A stretch of 64,000 nt of DNA from Candidatus Methanoperedens sp. (GTDB lineage: Archaea > Halobacteriota > Methanosarcinia > Methanosarcinales > Methanoperedenaceae), in assembly GCA_026552955.1 (NCBI GenBank), contig JAPMTS010000047.1, forward strand, positions 31,120 to 95,119. Reading direction: 5' to 3'. The notes below the pieces were generated by a model. The model worked only from the letters and a program-made list of their open reading frames with translations, did no database searches and was not told the origin of the DNA. Position 1 is the first letter of the stretch. The number at the start of each line of letters is the position of its first letter. Position numbers and translations under genes: made by a program. Of the stretch, positions 18,371 to 25,978 are shown piece after piece.

Positions 18371-18455
18371 GACATCACAAAATCAAAATCGATGTCTTTT
18401 TCCAAATATTCATGAGACACTAGGCCTTTCCTGGCATCTGTGCGTCTCATGAATA
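18371..18455 (-). promoter_or_regulatory. Two stem-loops between nrfD and the downstream cytochromes
   Basis: A perfect 12-bp inverted repeat has arms at 18407-18418 and 18444-18455 (TATTCATGAGAC and its complement) with a 25-base loop. A second, GACATC/GATGTC, lies at 18371-18376 and 18391-18396. Both fall in the only large gap of the minus-strand cytochrome operon. No U-rich tract follows in the transcript, so an mRNA processing or attenuation element is as likely as a terminator. Confidence 0.5.
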
Positions 18456-18472
18456 CTGATTCGACAAATTAC

Positions 18473-19642
18473 CTAAGACGGTTCTTCTTCCATATCTTTC
18501 CACGGTGGCAGGATAGATGTTACAACCAGCAATATTATGAATGGGAGAATAAATATTATTAAAGCCGGTAAGATACCTTCCTGGCTGTAGAAAACAGGTA
18601 CATATGTAAGTGTTCCGCTCAGGCTTTTTGAAATTTCTTGCCCTCCGATCACTACATTCCATCTCATGGCAAATACGCCTATTACCACAAAGATAGATGA
18701 TATGGATATCATGTAAAGCTTCAGCGTTTCACGGTTCTTTATTAAACTCACCATAAGTAATAGGACGAAAGGTATGAATATGCCAAGTGTCAGTTGCACA
18801 CCATAAAAAGTAAATCCGATCTTATCCGAAAGGAGCCTGTTAATGATATCAATATCTTCACGTGAGGCATATTTCATGCTAACTATCTCAAGTAATTCCA
18901 ATGTTACATCCAGGATCAAAAAAATCCACAGGTAATGTGCAAGTGATTGAAGACATTTATGGTCAATTACATGTTTGCGTATTTTCATTGCCGCAATATA
19001 TAATAAGATCAATAACGCTATCCCTGATACTATAGCCGACATGAGGAAAATGATCGGCATAAGGGGGGTTGACCACCATGGGTTTGCCTTGATACCGCCG
19101 AATATAAAACCCACATAACCGTGCAAGAATGCTGCCGAGGGGATACCGATTATAGCAAGTTTCCTGGCGAATTTTTCATCATCATGCAATGCTTTTTCAG
19201 AAATATCAAATGAAAACAGGGCAAGACTTGAATATAATAATTCCTTCCATCCATGAGAACTAAGAGCTTTATTCACAATATCTTCCCTGAAGGAAAGCCA
19301 TATCTCAAGCACTACGATGGTCAGATAGAATGAAAATATATAGCCAAAACCTGACATTGCAGATGTCAGATGTGGAGTGAACATGATCTCAATTCCACGC
19401 TCCGGACGTCCAAGATGAACGAGCAGAGGCAGCATTGCAACAAGCAGGAATGACAATGCCGTAAGAAGTGCAAATCTTGCTACAGGCTTGATCTCCTTCT
19501 TGCCAAAAACATGGTATAATGATGAAGCAATGAAAGCACCTGCTACCAGGCCTGTAATATAAGGGTACAATACTATCAATATACTCCATTGTATTTCGGA
19601 TTCATTGGGATAAACATAACCCCATATCAGATTCTCTAACAT
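18473..19642 (-). CDS. nrfD: NrfD/PsrC-family membrane quinone-interacting subunit
   Basis: 389 residues with about ten membrane helices. The N-terminus (WSILIVLYPYITGLVAGAF) matches the start of NrfD/PsrC proteins, and HLGRPERGIE after helix 2 is the family's conserved LxRPER-type loop. NrfD subunits bind (mena)quinone or methanophenazine-like carriers and couple with a 4Fe-4S subunit. Its ATG overlaps the last base of the 4Fe-4S gene, so the two are coupled. With flanking cytochromes the unit resembles Qrc/Act/Nrf-type quinol:cytochrome c oxidoreductases. The direction of electron flow cannot be read from sequence. Confidence 0.88.
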   Translation of the reverse strand: MLENLIWGYVYPNESEIQWSILIVLYPYITGLVAGAFIASSLYHVFGKKEIKPVARFALLTALSFLLVAMLPLLVHLGRPERGIEIMFTPHLTSAMSGFGYIFSFYLTIVVLEIWLSFREDIVNKALSSHGWKELLYSSLALFSFDISEKALHDDEKFARKLAIIGIPSAAFLHGYVGFIFGGIKANPWWSTPLMPIIFLMSAIVSGIALLILLYIAAMKIRKHVIDHKCLQSLAHYLWIFLILDVTLELLEIVSMKYASREDIDIINRLLSDKIGFTFYGVQLTLGIFIPFVLLLMVSLIKNRETLKLYMISISSIFVVIGVFAMRWNVVIGGQEISKSLSGTLTYVPVFYSQEGILPALIIFILPFIILLVVTSILPPWKDMEEEPS

Positions 19643-20427
19643 TATCTCACTTCCCGGTCTAAACCGATATAGAATACCTTGGGCTTTGTACCAAGATCGG
19701 GTTTAAGAAGAGTGATTCTTTCTTCATCCATTATTTTCTTTACTTCGCTTGTATTATCCTTCAGGTCTCCGAATTTTCGTGCTCCTGTGGGGCACGCCTG
19801 AACACATGCTGGTAATAAACCTTTAGTAATTCTGTGGTAACACCACGTGCATTTGTCTGCTGTTCCCTTCTCGGTATTAAAGTACCTGGCACCATATGGA
19901 CATCCCTGTATACAATACCTGCAACCGATGCAATATTCATAATCCACCAGTACAACACCATCTTTTGTCGTATACGTTGCACCTACCGGACAAACCTGTA
20001 CGCATGGGGCATTATCACAATGATTGCATATTTTCGGTACATAGAAAGCCTTTTTTATTTCTTCGGCGGGAATGTCATCCTCAAATCCTTCTATTCCCCC
20101 ATCAGGTGAATCAATTTCAACTTCTTCCTCTCTGGTTTCATTTATTGTTTTCTTCACCCGGTATCTTTCAATCCATGTCCTGTAAACTTCTTCATCAAAC
20201 GGCACTTCATTTTCCATTTTACATGCACTGGCGCACATTCCGCAACCTATGCATTTGCGCGTGTCCACCACATAACCCCAAAAGTGTTTCTCCCAATCAT
20301 ACCCTTCAGGGGGATTTTCAGCCGCAATACCTTTGGTGAACATTGATTCTACGATTGCAGTTCCTGAGGCCGCACTTATTATAATTTTGCATCCGATCTT
20401 AGTAAAATCTCGTCGTGTAATATCCAT
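19642..20427 (-). CDS. Tat-exported four-cluster 4Fe-4S protein (NrfC/HybA-like)
   Basis: 261 residues. A twin-arginine signal (TRRDFTKIG near residues 4-12) precedes a hydrophobic stretch, so the mature protein acts outside the membrane. Four Cys groups follow the DmsB/NrfC order: CIGCGMCASACKMEN, CNHCDNAPCVQVCP, CIGCRYCIQGCP, and CTWC...CVQACP, consistent with four cubane clusters. An acidic insertion (ETREEEVEIDSPDGGIEGFEDD) sits between the first and second group. It would pass electrons between NrfD and the cytochromes. A good SD (AGGAGG region at 20433-20438) precedes the ATG. Confidence 0.9.
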   Translation of the reverse strand: MDITRRDFTKIGCKIIISAASGTAIVESMFTKGIAAENPPEGYDWEKHFWGYVVDTRKCIGCGMCASACKMENEVPFDEEVYRTWIERYRVKKTINETREEEVEIDSPDGGIEGFEDDIPAEEIKKAFYVPKICNHCDNAPCVQVCPVGATYTTKDGVVLVDYEYCIGCRYCIQGCPYGARYFNTEKGTADKCTWCYHRITKGLLPACVQACPTGARKFGDLKDNTSEVKKIMDEERITLLKPDLGTKPKVFYIGLDREVR

Positions 20428-20439
20428 ATTCTTCCTCCT

Positions 20440-20889
20440 TTAATCGAACCAGGGTTTATGCGGATTATGGCAATAGACGCATCTTAGATCCTCGCCATGA
20501 GCTTCTGGATCGATCTGCGGGAAGGTTTCAGGCCTTGATATCCGCTTGAAGTGGCATTTACCGCAATAATCTCGTGAATCATCAGCTGGTGTTAATGGTT
20601 CCCTTGCATTAAGAACATGTTTTTGCGCAGGGCTGTGGCATGTTTCACAATTCACGGTCTTATGCCGGTCCTTCACCCATACTGTGTAAATATTTTCATG
20701 ACAGTTCTCTTCTCCACAGCTTATAGAACCCGCATAATTTACCGTGAGATTTCTAAGTTCTTTTACAGAATCACCCCTGTACCATCCATATTGCCCGAAT
20801 GATTCAGGGACAACCAGGGATCTTACAAAAATAAAAGCAATTATTATAAGAGCTAATATAGTAAAAGCTCTTTTTAAATGTGGCTGCAT
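20440..20889 (-). CDS. Small membrane-anchored multiheme cytochrome c
   Basis: 149 residues. One N-terminal helix (about 9-27) is probably uncleaved and acts as an anchor. Heme sites are CETCH, CGKCH and CVYCH, plus CGEENCH with four residues between the cysteines, which may be a fourth heme. The conserved VWVKDRHKTVNC segment resembles small cytochromes of NrfD-linked complexes. It lies 12 bases upstream of the 4Fe-4S gene. Probably the electron-transfer cytochrome subunit of the complex. Confidence 0.82.
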   Translation of the reverse strand: MQPHLKRAFTILALIIIAFIFVRSLVVPESFGQYGWYRGDSVKELRNLTVNYAGSISCGEENCHENIYTVWVKDRHKTVNCETCHSPAQKHVLNAREPLTPADDSRDYCGKCHFKRISRPETFPQIDPEAHGEDLRCVYCHNPHKPWFD

Positions 20890-20936
20890 TACTTATCACC
20901 TTTCCATGACAGGATATCGTTCATCATTGACGGCCT

Positions 20937-21905
20937 TTATTTCTTTCTCAGAATATAGAACACGGCCATTAGCGAAATTATTCCGGTAATACCCATAAAT
21001 CCTGGCAATCCCGGTGCTGTGGGGATTTCAGTCGGCACAGGAGCGGGTTTCACGATGTCCATGGCATTTTTTATTTCCGAATTCGCTGAATTTATTACAT
21101 CCTCAAAATGAGTGAGATTGAATTCATGCCACATTGGCGCAAGATCTCCAAGCGTTTTGAGTGCATTATCTGTATACTTTTCAGCTGTCGCCACATCAGT
21201 TCCATTCTTCTTTGCCCAGAAAATATCCTGTCTGGCATTATCAATATTGAATTTCAATTTATTTACTTTTCTTAGCATATCTTCTGCTTTTAATGGTATG
21301 TCATAAGGCGCTACTTTCTTATAAACAGAATGACAGTTCCCGCAGGAGTTCCTGAAATCTTCAGGATTCATGATTGTGAAGGTATGGGGGATATGGCATG
21401 TTGTACATGTTGGGGCGAGCTGCAAAGATTCAAGTTTCTTGTAATGAGTACTATTTTCAAAATTATCCAGTTCTTTTGAATGGCATTCACCGCATGTCTT
21501 TGGAACATTGGTATAATAAACAGGGCTTTCAGGGTCGGTATTGTTCTTGAAATTTATATGTGCTTTTTCTTTGGTGGCCTGTTTCGGGTCGCCTCCATGG
21601 CAGGCATCGCATGTGACTCCTTTCAGGGCGTGGACAGATTCCGACCATTGCTGGAAATTAGCTGTGGCCAGCTGTCTTACCCGGTCTTCATGGCATTCCA
21701 GGGAACAATCGGCATTCCTTTCAAGATGCTGGATCCTTATCTGGTTAAACCTTTTTTGTTCTTCAATAAATGGTGTCAAAGTCTTATGACAATCCACACA
21801 TGAATTTTCAGAAGCATTCACAGCAGGAAAAAACACTAAAATTTCTGCCAAAATTATAAATACAATTAAAAATCTATTAAATGATATCATTCGCATTTTA
21901 TTCAA
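20937..21905 (-). CDS. PGF-CTERM multiheme cytochrome c, first gene of the operon
   Basis: 322 residues. A signal peptide ends near VNASEN (about residue 31). Heme motifs are CVDCH, CDACH, CGECH, CTTCH, CGNCH and the spaced CSLECH. A charged helical region precedes the PGF-CTERM tail (LPGFMGITGIISLMAVFYIL then RKK). It matches the paralogue at 17261-18235 over nearly the whole length, including the CSLECHED and CDACHGG contexts, so the operon carries a duplicated surface cytochrome. The two may be alternative or successive electron carriers. The upstream region has four CGTTTT repeats around a TATA-like sequence. Confidence 0.87.
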   Translation of the reverse strand: MNKMRMISFNRFLIVFIILAEILVFFPAVNASENSCVDCHKTLTPFIEEQKRFNQIRIQHLERNADCSLECHEDRVRQLATANFQQWSESVHALKGVTCDACHGGDPKQATKEKAHINFKNNTDPESPVYYTNVPKTCGECHSKELDNFENSTHYKKLESLQLAPTCTTCHIPHTFTIMNPEDFRNSCGNCHSVYKKVAPYDIPLKAEDMLRKVNKLKFNIDNARQDIFWAKKNGTDVATAEKYTDNALKTLGDLAPMWHEFNLTHFEDVINSANSEIKNAMDIVKPAPVPTEIPTAPGLPGFMGITGIISLMAVFYILRKK

Positions 21906-21910
21906 CCTTC

Positions 21911-21960
21911 CGTTTTAAACACTTACGTTTTGCTTTATATCGTTTTAAACTTATCGTTTT
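21911..21960 (-). promoter_or_regulatory. Tandem CGTTTT(AAAC) repeats at the cytochrome operon promoter
   Basis: CGTTTT starts at 21911, 21926, 21941 and 21955, spaced 15, 15 and 14 bases; the first and third are the longer CGTTTTAAAC. On the minus strand they flank a GATATAAAG TATA-like box (about 21935-21942) just before the ATG at 21905. Spacing and placement fit repeated regulator sites overlapping the core promoter. Confidence 0.5.
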
Positions 21961-22084
21961 TTCTAATTTCAACTAACCCGTTATTTTCTTATTTATATCT
22001 TTTGGTTTTGTTTTTTTTGGGGATTGTCCAGTTTCATTTTTTCCAAATCATTTATTTAAATAAAAGACATTAAAGCCACTCATC

Positions 22085-22765
22085 ATGAAGAAAACTACCC
22101 ATAATCCCAAGCAGGCCGCCGGGGAACAGGCAGCCCGGCTTGTAAAAAACAATATGGTCGTAGGGCTTGGCACGGGTTCCACAACAGCTTATGCGATAAA
22201 AGAACTGGGACGGCAAATAGCCAATGGCCTGAAGATCCAGGGTGTTGTGACATCATACCAGTCAGCATTCCTGGCTGTCGAGAACGGTATCCCGCTTACA
22301 ACACTTGATGAGCATCCTGTCCTTGATATTGACATTGACGGTGCAGACCAGTTGGCAAATTTCATAGCAATAAAAGGCGGAGGAGCGGCTCATTTGCGGG
22401 AAAAGATCGTAGCTGAGTCAGCAAAAAAATTTGTTATAATATTGGATGAATCAAAAATGGCCGATGTTTTGAGTCATTCAGTTCCCCTTGAAGTCATACC
22501 TTGTGCCCGTAAACTTGTAGAAAGAAATATCGCCATACTCGGCGGAAAAACGAAAGTGAGGATGGGTGTTAATAAGGATGGGCCTGTCATCTCGGATAAT
22601 GGAAATTTCATTATGGATGCAGATTTCGGGTATATCGATGACCCAGTATCGTTAAATAAAGAGCTTTCGTATTGCACCGGCATTGTGGAACACGGTATAT
22701 TCACCAATGTAAATATGGTTTATATAGGCAAAAAAGACGGAACTGTCGAAATAAGGGAAGCTTAA
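22085..22765 (+). CDS. rpiA: Ribose-5-phosphate isomerase A
   Basis: 226 residues, full length for RpiA. The phosphate-binding GLGTGSTTAYAIKELG is near residues 28-43, catalytic IDIDGADQ near 80-87, KGGGAAHLREKI near 97-108, and LDESKM follows. It interconverts ribose 5-phosphate and ribulose 5-phosphate. It has its own promoter (TATTTAAATAAA at about 22054-22065). The stop overlaps the stop of the convergent gene: both genes end inside the same TTAA at 22762-22765. Confidence 0.95.
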   Translation: MKKTTHNPKQAAGEQAARLVKNNMVVGLGTGSTTAYAIKELGRQIANGLKIQGVVTSYQSAFLAVENGIPLTTLDEHPVLDIDIDGADQLANFIAIKGGGAAHLREKIVAESAKKFVIILDESKMADVLSHSVPLEVIPCARKLVERNIAILGGKTKVRMGVNKDGPVISDNGNFIMDADFGYIDDPVSLNKELSYCTGIVEHGIFTNVNMVYIGKKDGTVEIREA

Positions 22766-23937
22766 GAACCTTTAATATTATTCCCAAAATCCTCATTCCC
22801 AAGGTTCTCACTTACTTTACTTCCATTTTTTACCCTGACTTCAGGCCATATCCTTACCATTGAATTTACCGTCACTTCTTCCCCGATAATAACTCTCGGT
22901 CCAATGACTGTGCCTGTTTCCAGTATGCATGAATCTTTTACTTTAGTACCGTTATCGATAATAGCACTTGAAACGGCGGTATTTGAGCCGATCTCAACAT
23001 TATTGAATATATATGAAGAAAGGATCCTTGAGTTGTTGCCAATTTTACAATTTGAGCCGATCGACGTGTAAGGACCGATCAGGACTTTGTCCCCTATAGT
23101 CGTGTTTTCCCCGATTACAATAGGGCCTACTATAGCGGAATTTGAACCAAGGGATACATCATGTCCGATATCGATGGGACCTGTTACTCTTGCATCCCTG
23201 ATGTTCAGGCGCCCTGATATTTTTGTACCCGGCATCTGTTCAAGCATCCATCTGCATGCTTCCCTGTAAGCCTGCGGATTCCCTATATCTGTCCACTTTC
23301 CGTGCACAAGGAAACCATTGATGTTTTCGCCTTTTTTCATAATATCCGGAAAAAGGTCTTTTGCAAAATCGTATTTCTTTTTGGGGATCCATTTCATTAC
23401 CTCTGGATCGCAAACATATATCCCGGTGCTTGCAAGATTACTGAATATTTCCCCGGGCCCTGGTTTCTCAAAGAACCGGTTTATCCTGTTATTTACATCA
23501 AGATCCGCTATACCATAATCGCGCGGGTCATCAATGGGTAAAAGACCTATGGTCACAAGTGAATCGTTCTTATCATGGAAACGCACAAATTCACGAAGTT
23601 CCAGGTCCATCACATGGTCTCCTCCTACGACCATGAAAGGTTCACCTTCAAATAGCTCTTCGGCGTTCTTTACTCCCCCTGCTGTTCCCAGCTTTTCCTT
23701 TTCATGCACGTATTCTATATGCACTCCATACATGCTTCCGTCACCAAGTGCGGCTTCAATTTCTCCTCCCAGATAACCAAGTGTAAGCACGATATCATTG
23801 AAACCCTCGATAGCCAGATGTTCCACAAGATGGACCAATGATGGCTTGTTCAACAGGGGGATCATAGGTTTTGGCCTATCAAAAGTTAATGGACGAAGCC
23901 TTGTTCCTTCGCCGCCGCACATTATGCAAGTTTTCAT
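22762..23937 (-). CDS. Sugar-phosphate nucleotidyltransferase with left-handed beta-helix domain
   Basis: 391 residues. The N-terminal nucleotidyltransferase carries the signature CGGEGTRLRPLTFDRPKPM, the second lysine region FFEKPG near residue 155, and GGDHVMD at the metal site. From about 235 on, hexapeptide repeats ([IV]G-x4 pattern: VSLGSNSAIVGPIVIGENTTIGDKV is one run) form a beta-helix. This is the archaeal mannose-1-phosphate guanylyltransferase / glucose-1-phosphate thymidylyltransferase group. It would supply activated sugars to the glycosyltransferases of the window. The exact nucleotide and sugar are not deducible. Confidence 0.88.
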   Translation of the reverse strand: MKTCIMCGGEGTRLRPLTFDRPKPMIPLLNKPSLVHLVEHLAIEGFNDIVLTLGYLGGEIEAALGDGSMYGVHIEYVHEKEKLGTAGGVKNAEELFEGEPFMVVGGDHVMDLELREFVRFHDKNDSLVTIGLLPIDDPRDYGIADLDVNNRINRFFEKPGPGEIFSNLASTGIYVCDPEVMKWIPKKKYDFAKDLFPDIMKKGENINGFLVHGKWTDIGNPQAYREACRWMLEQMPGTKISGRLNIRDARVTGPIDIGHDVSLGSNSAIVGPIVIGENTTIGDKVLIGPYTSIGSNCKIGNNSRILSSYIFNNVEIGSNTAVSSAIIDNGTKVKDSCILETGTVIGPRVIIGEEVTVNSMVRIWPEVRVKNGSKVSENLGNEDFGNNIKGS

Positions 23938-24024
23938 TAAAGCACCTTTTTGGAATTGGTATGGGAGTATATAGATATAAGTAAATATAGATATCTTTAC
24001 ATTGTGCCGATATAATTCACGATT

Positions 24025-25968
24025 CTAAACCATTGAACTGAAGATCACTCTTGAAACGACGGTCGTAACCGTGAAAACCATTATCGACATAGGCAGCCTC
24101 TGGCCCAGATCATACATAAATTGGGGTTTATCATCACCATACTCTATTCCACCTGCAAACCGTGTGAGGATTATCACCAGAAGGATCATATAGATTCCTA
24201 CCACAAGCAGGAAAATATCCGGGGAGACGCTCTGTGTCATTCCTGTTCCTGCTTCTTTCATAAAATCCCCTATATTATATTCTTCAGGCAAATTCCGGGA
24301 CTCTTTTGAGATATTGTGTAATATCTTCTGGATCACCTCCGAAAGAGCAAGCGTCACGCCTGCGATAAGGGGGGCAAAAATGATGGCAGTTGAACCCATA
24401 GTAGAGGTGACATCATATAATGACCTTCGGATATTTTTTTCCACATTCTGCAATTCCTTAAGATGATCTGCGATCTTTATGATCGCCATACCTGCTGCCT
24501 CATGGCTTCTATGAACGCTCCGGGTGAGAAGTTTCATTATCGTATGTACCCTATCCGAGTAAATATCCTTGAATGCCCCATATTCCTCATTGAAAATAGC
24601 GCCATGCAATGTTGTCCGCATGGATGAAAGATTTTTTGCAATATCTGCAAAAGCTTCCCCTATCTTTGATCCTTTCATAGTATCGGAAGTATGTACAAAA
24701 GCTTCCTCTGCCGACCTTCCTTCGGAAATCCTTCGGCCAAGTATGAACATAGCGTCAGCAAACTCATTTTCGATTTGTTTTATATCGTCGCGTATTTTCT
24801 TATAGGGCGTATATACCCCGAGGCAATATATCGTGATCATCGCAGTTAGAGCCCACACGACCGGGAAAGTGGGCAATACTAATCCATCCATAGCTTCTGT
24901 CGATATGATATTGAACGGATTATAAAAACCAAGGAGAATATACCCTGAAGAACCTATTGCTGCCCCTGCTATCAATGTAACAATAATAATATTTTTCCTG
25001 GTCGAGATATTATTAGAAAGTTCAGGATGTCCTGCTGATATGTTTGGCGGTGAAAAAGTGGCAGGACGCTGTAATAAAATATACTCCGAATAGAAAAAAG
25101 TAAAAAGAGGTAATCCGATATCGTAAATTATAACAAGGGTCACAGTATCCATCCTTACCCCGACAATGCTTACTGCCGGGATCAATGCTACAAGGGCAAG
25201 AGGGATCAATATGAAAATCGAGTACAGGACATAGGTAGGGGTCTTAAGCTTGGCTGCAAACGCATCCATCATGGTTTTTGTTCCCTCAAGAACTATATCA
25301 AGTGATTTGTTAAGAGTCATGATCCTCTGGGCTTCATCAGGTTCACTGTTAGAACTTTTCACGAGATGGAGCGAACGCTTGAAATATTCACTGTTTTTAC
25401 CCCACTGGTCTGCAAATTCGATAAGCGCTTCATCTATATTGCTATATACGCGAAGATGGATGTCCCAAATTAATTTTTTTAAGTCCTTTGCCAGCGGCCG
25501 CAGGGAATTATCAGCTGCGAAAATTATGGCTCTTTCCATATTTGGAACAAGCTTCATTGACATAACGATATAACTCTGGATTTCCGGAATATCACCAAGT
25601 GTGTGGATTTTTATGAATTTTGCATGAATTTTAGGATATTCACTCAAATAAATCATTGCAGCTATGGGAACTATTGCAGTGAAAACGAGGATAAATAGTA
25701 TCGAATTTCTTTCATATGTGGAAATGTTGAATATAATTATATCAAGACTTATCAATAAAATGAATAAAAACAGGCTGCATGTATATGAAAGTATATGTGT
25801 TTCCCATGGCTCCAGATCAAAACCTGAAAAATTCATTGCATCAAGGAACTCTTTGCTCACGGTCTTTTCGCTTTTTTTCTTGTATTTATCAAGATCGCCA
25901 ACAATCCAGCTAAAGTGTTTCACTGAAAAACAGCAGGCACGGCAATAAAAATTCTGATGGTCATCCAT
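24025..25968 (-). CDS. Type II/IV secretion or pilus platform protein (GspF/TadC-like), duplicated
   Basis: 647 residues with two GspF-type halves, each with a cytoplasmic helical domain followed by paired membrane helices, as in archaeal TadC/PilC. Typical sequences are IPEIQSYIVMSMKLVPNMERAI in the first half and EFADAMFILGRRISEGRSAEEAF in the second. It forms the membrane platform on which the ATPase assembles pilin-like subunits. It starts 10 bases after the ATPase gene. The N-terminus has a C9-x2-CC cluster (FYCRACC). An alternative start at the MNFSGFD methionine would remove it. No pilin or prepilin peptidase gene is in the window. Confidence 0.85.
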   Translation of the reverse strand: MDDHQNFYCRACCFSVKHFSWIVGDLDKYKKKSEKTVSKEFLDAMNFSGFDLEPWETHILSYTCSLFLFILLISLDIIIFNISTYERNSILFILVFTAIVPIAAMIYLSEYPKIHAKFIKIHTLGDIPEIQSYIVMSMKLVPNMERAIIFAADNSLRPLAKDLKKLIWDIHLRVYSNIDEALIEFADQWGKNSEYFKRSLHLVKSSNSEPDEAQRIMTLNKSLDIVLEGTKTMMDAFAAKLKTPTYVLYSIFILIPLALVALIPAVSIVGVRMDTVTLVIIYDIGLPLFTFFYSEYILLQRPATFSPPNISAGHPELSNNISTRKNIIIVTLIAGAAIGSSGYILLGFYNPFNIISTEAMDGLVLPTFPVVWALTAMITIYCLGVYTPYKKIRDDIKQIENEFADAMFILGRRISEGRSAEEAFVHTSDTMKGSKIGEAFADIAKNLSSMRTTLHGAIFNEEYGAFKDIYSDRVHTIMKLLTRSVHRSHEAAGMAIIKIADHLKELQNVEKNIRRSLYDVTSTMGSTAIIFAPLIAGVTLALSEVIQKILHNISKESRNLPEEYNIGDFMKEAGTGMTQSVSPDIFLLVVGIYMILLVIILTRFAGGIEYGDDKPQFMYDLGQRLPMSIMVFTVTTVVSRVIFSSMV

Positions 25969-25978
25969 ATCTTACCCA

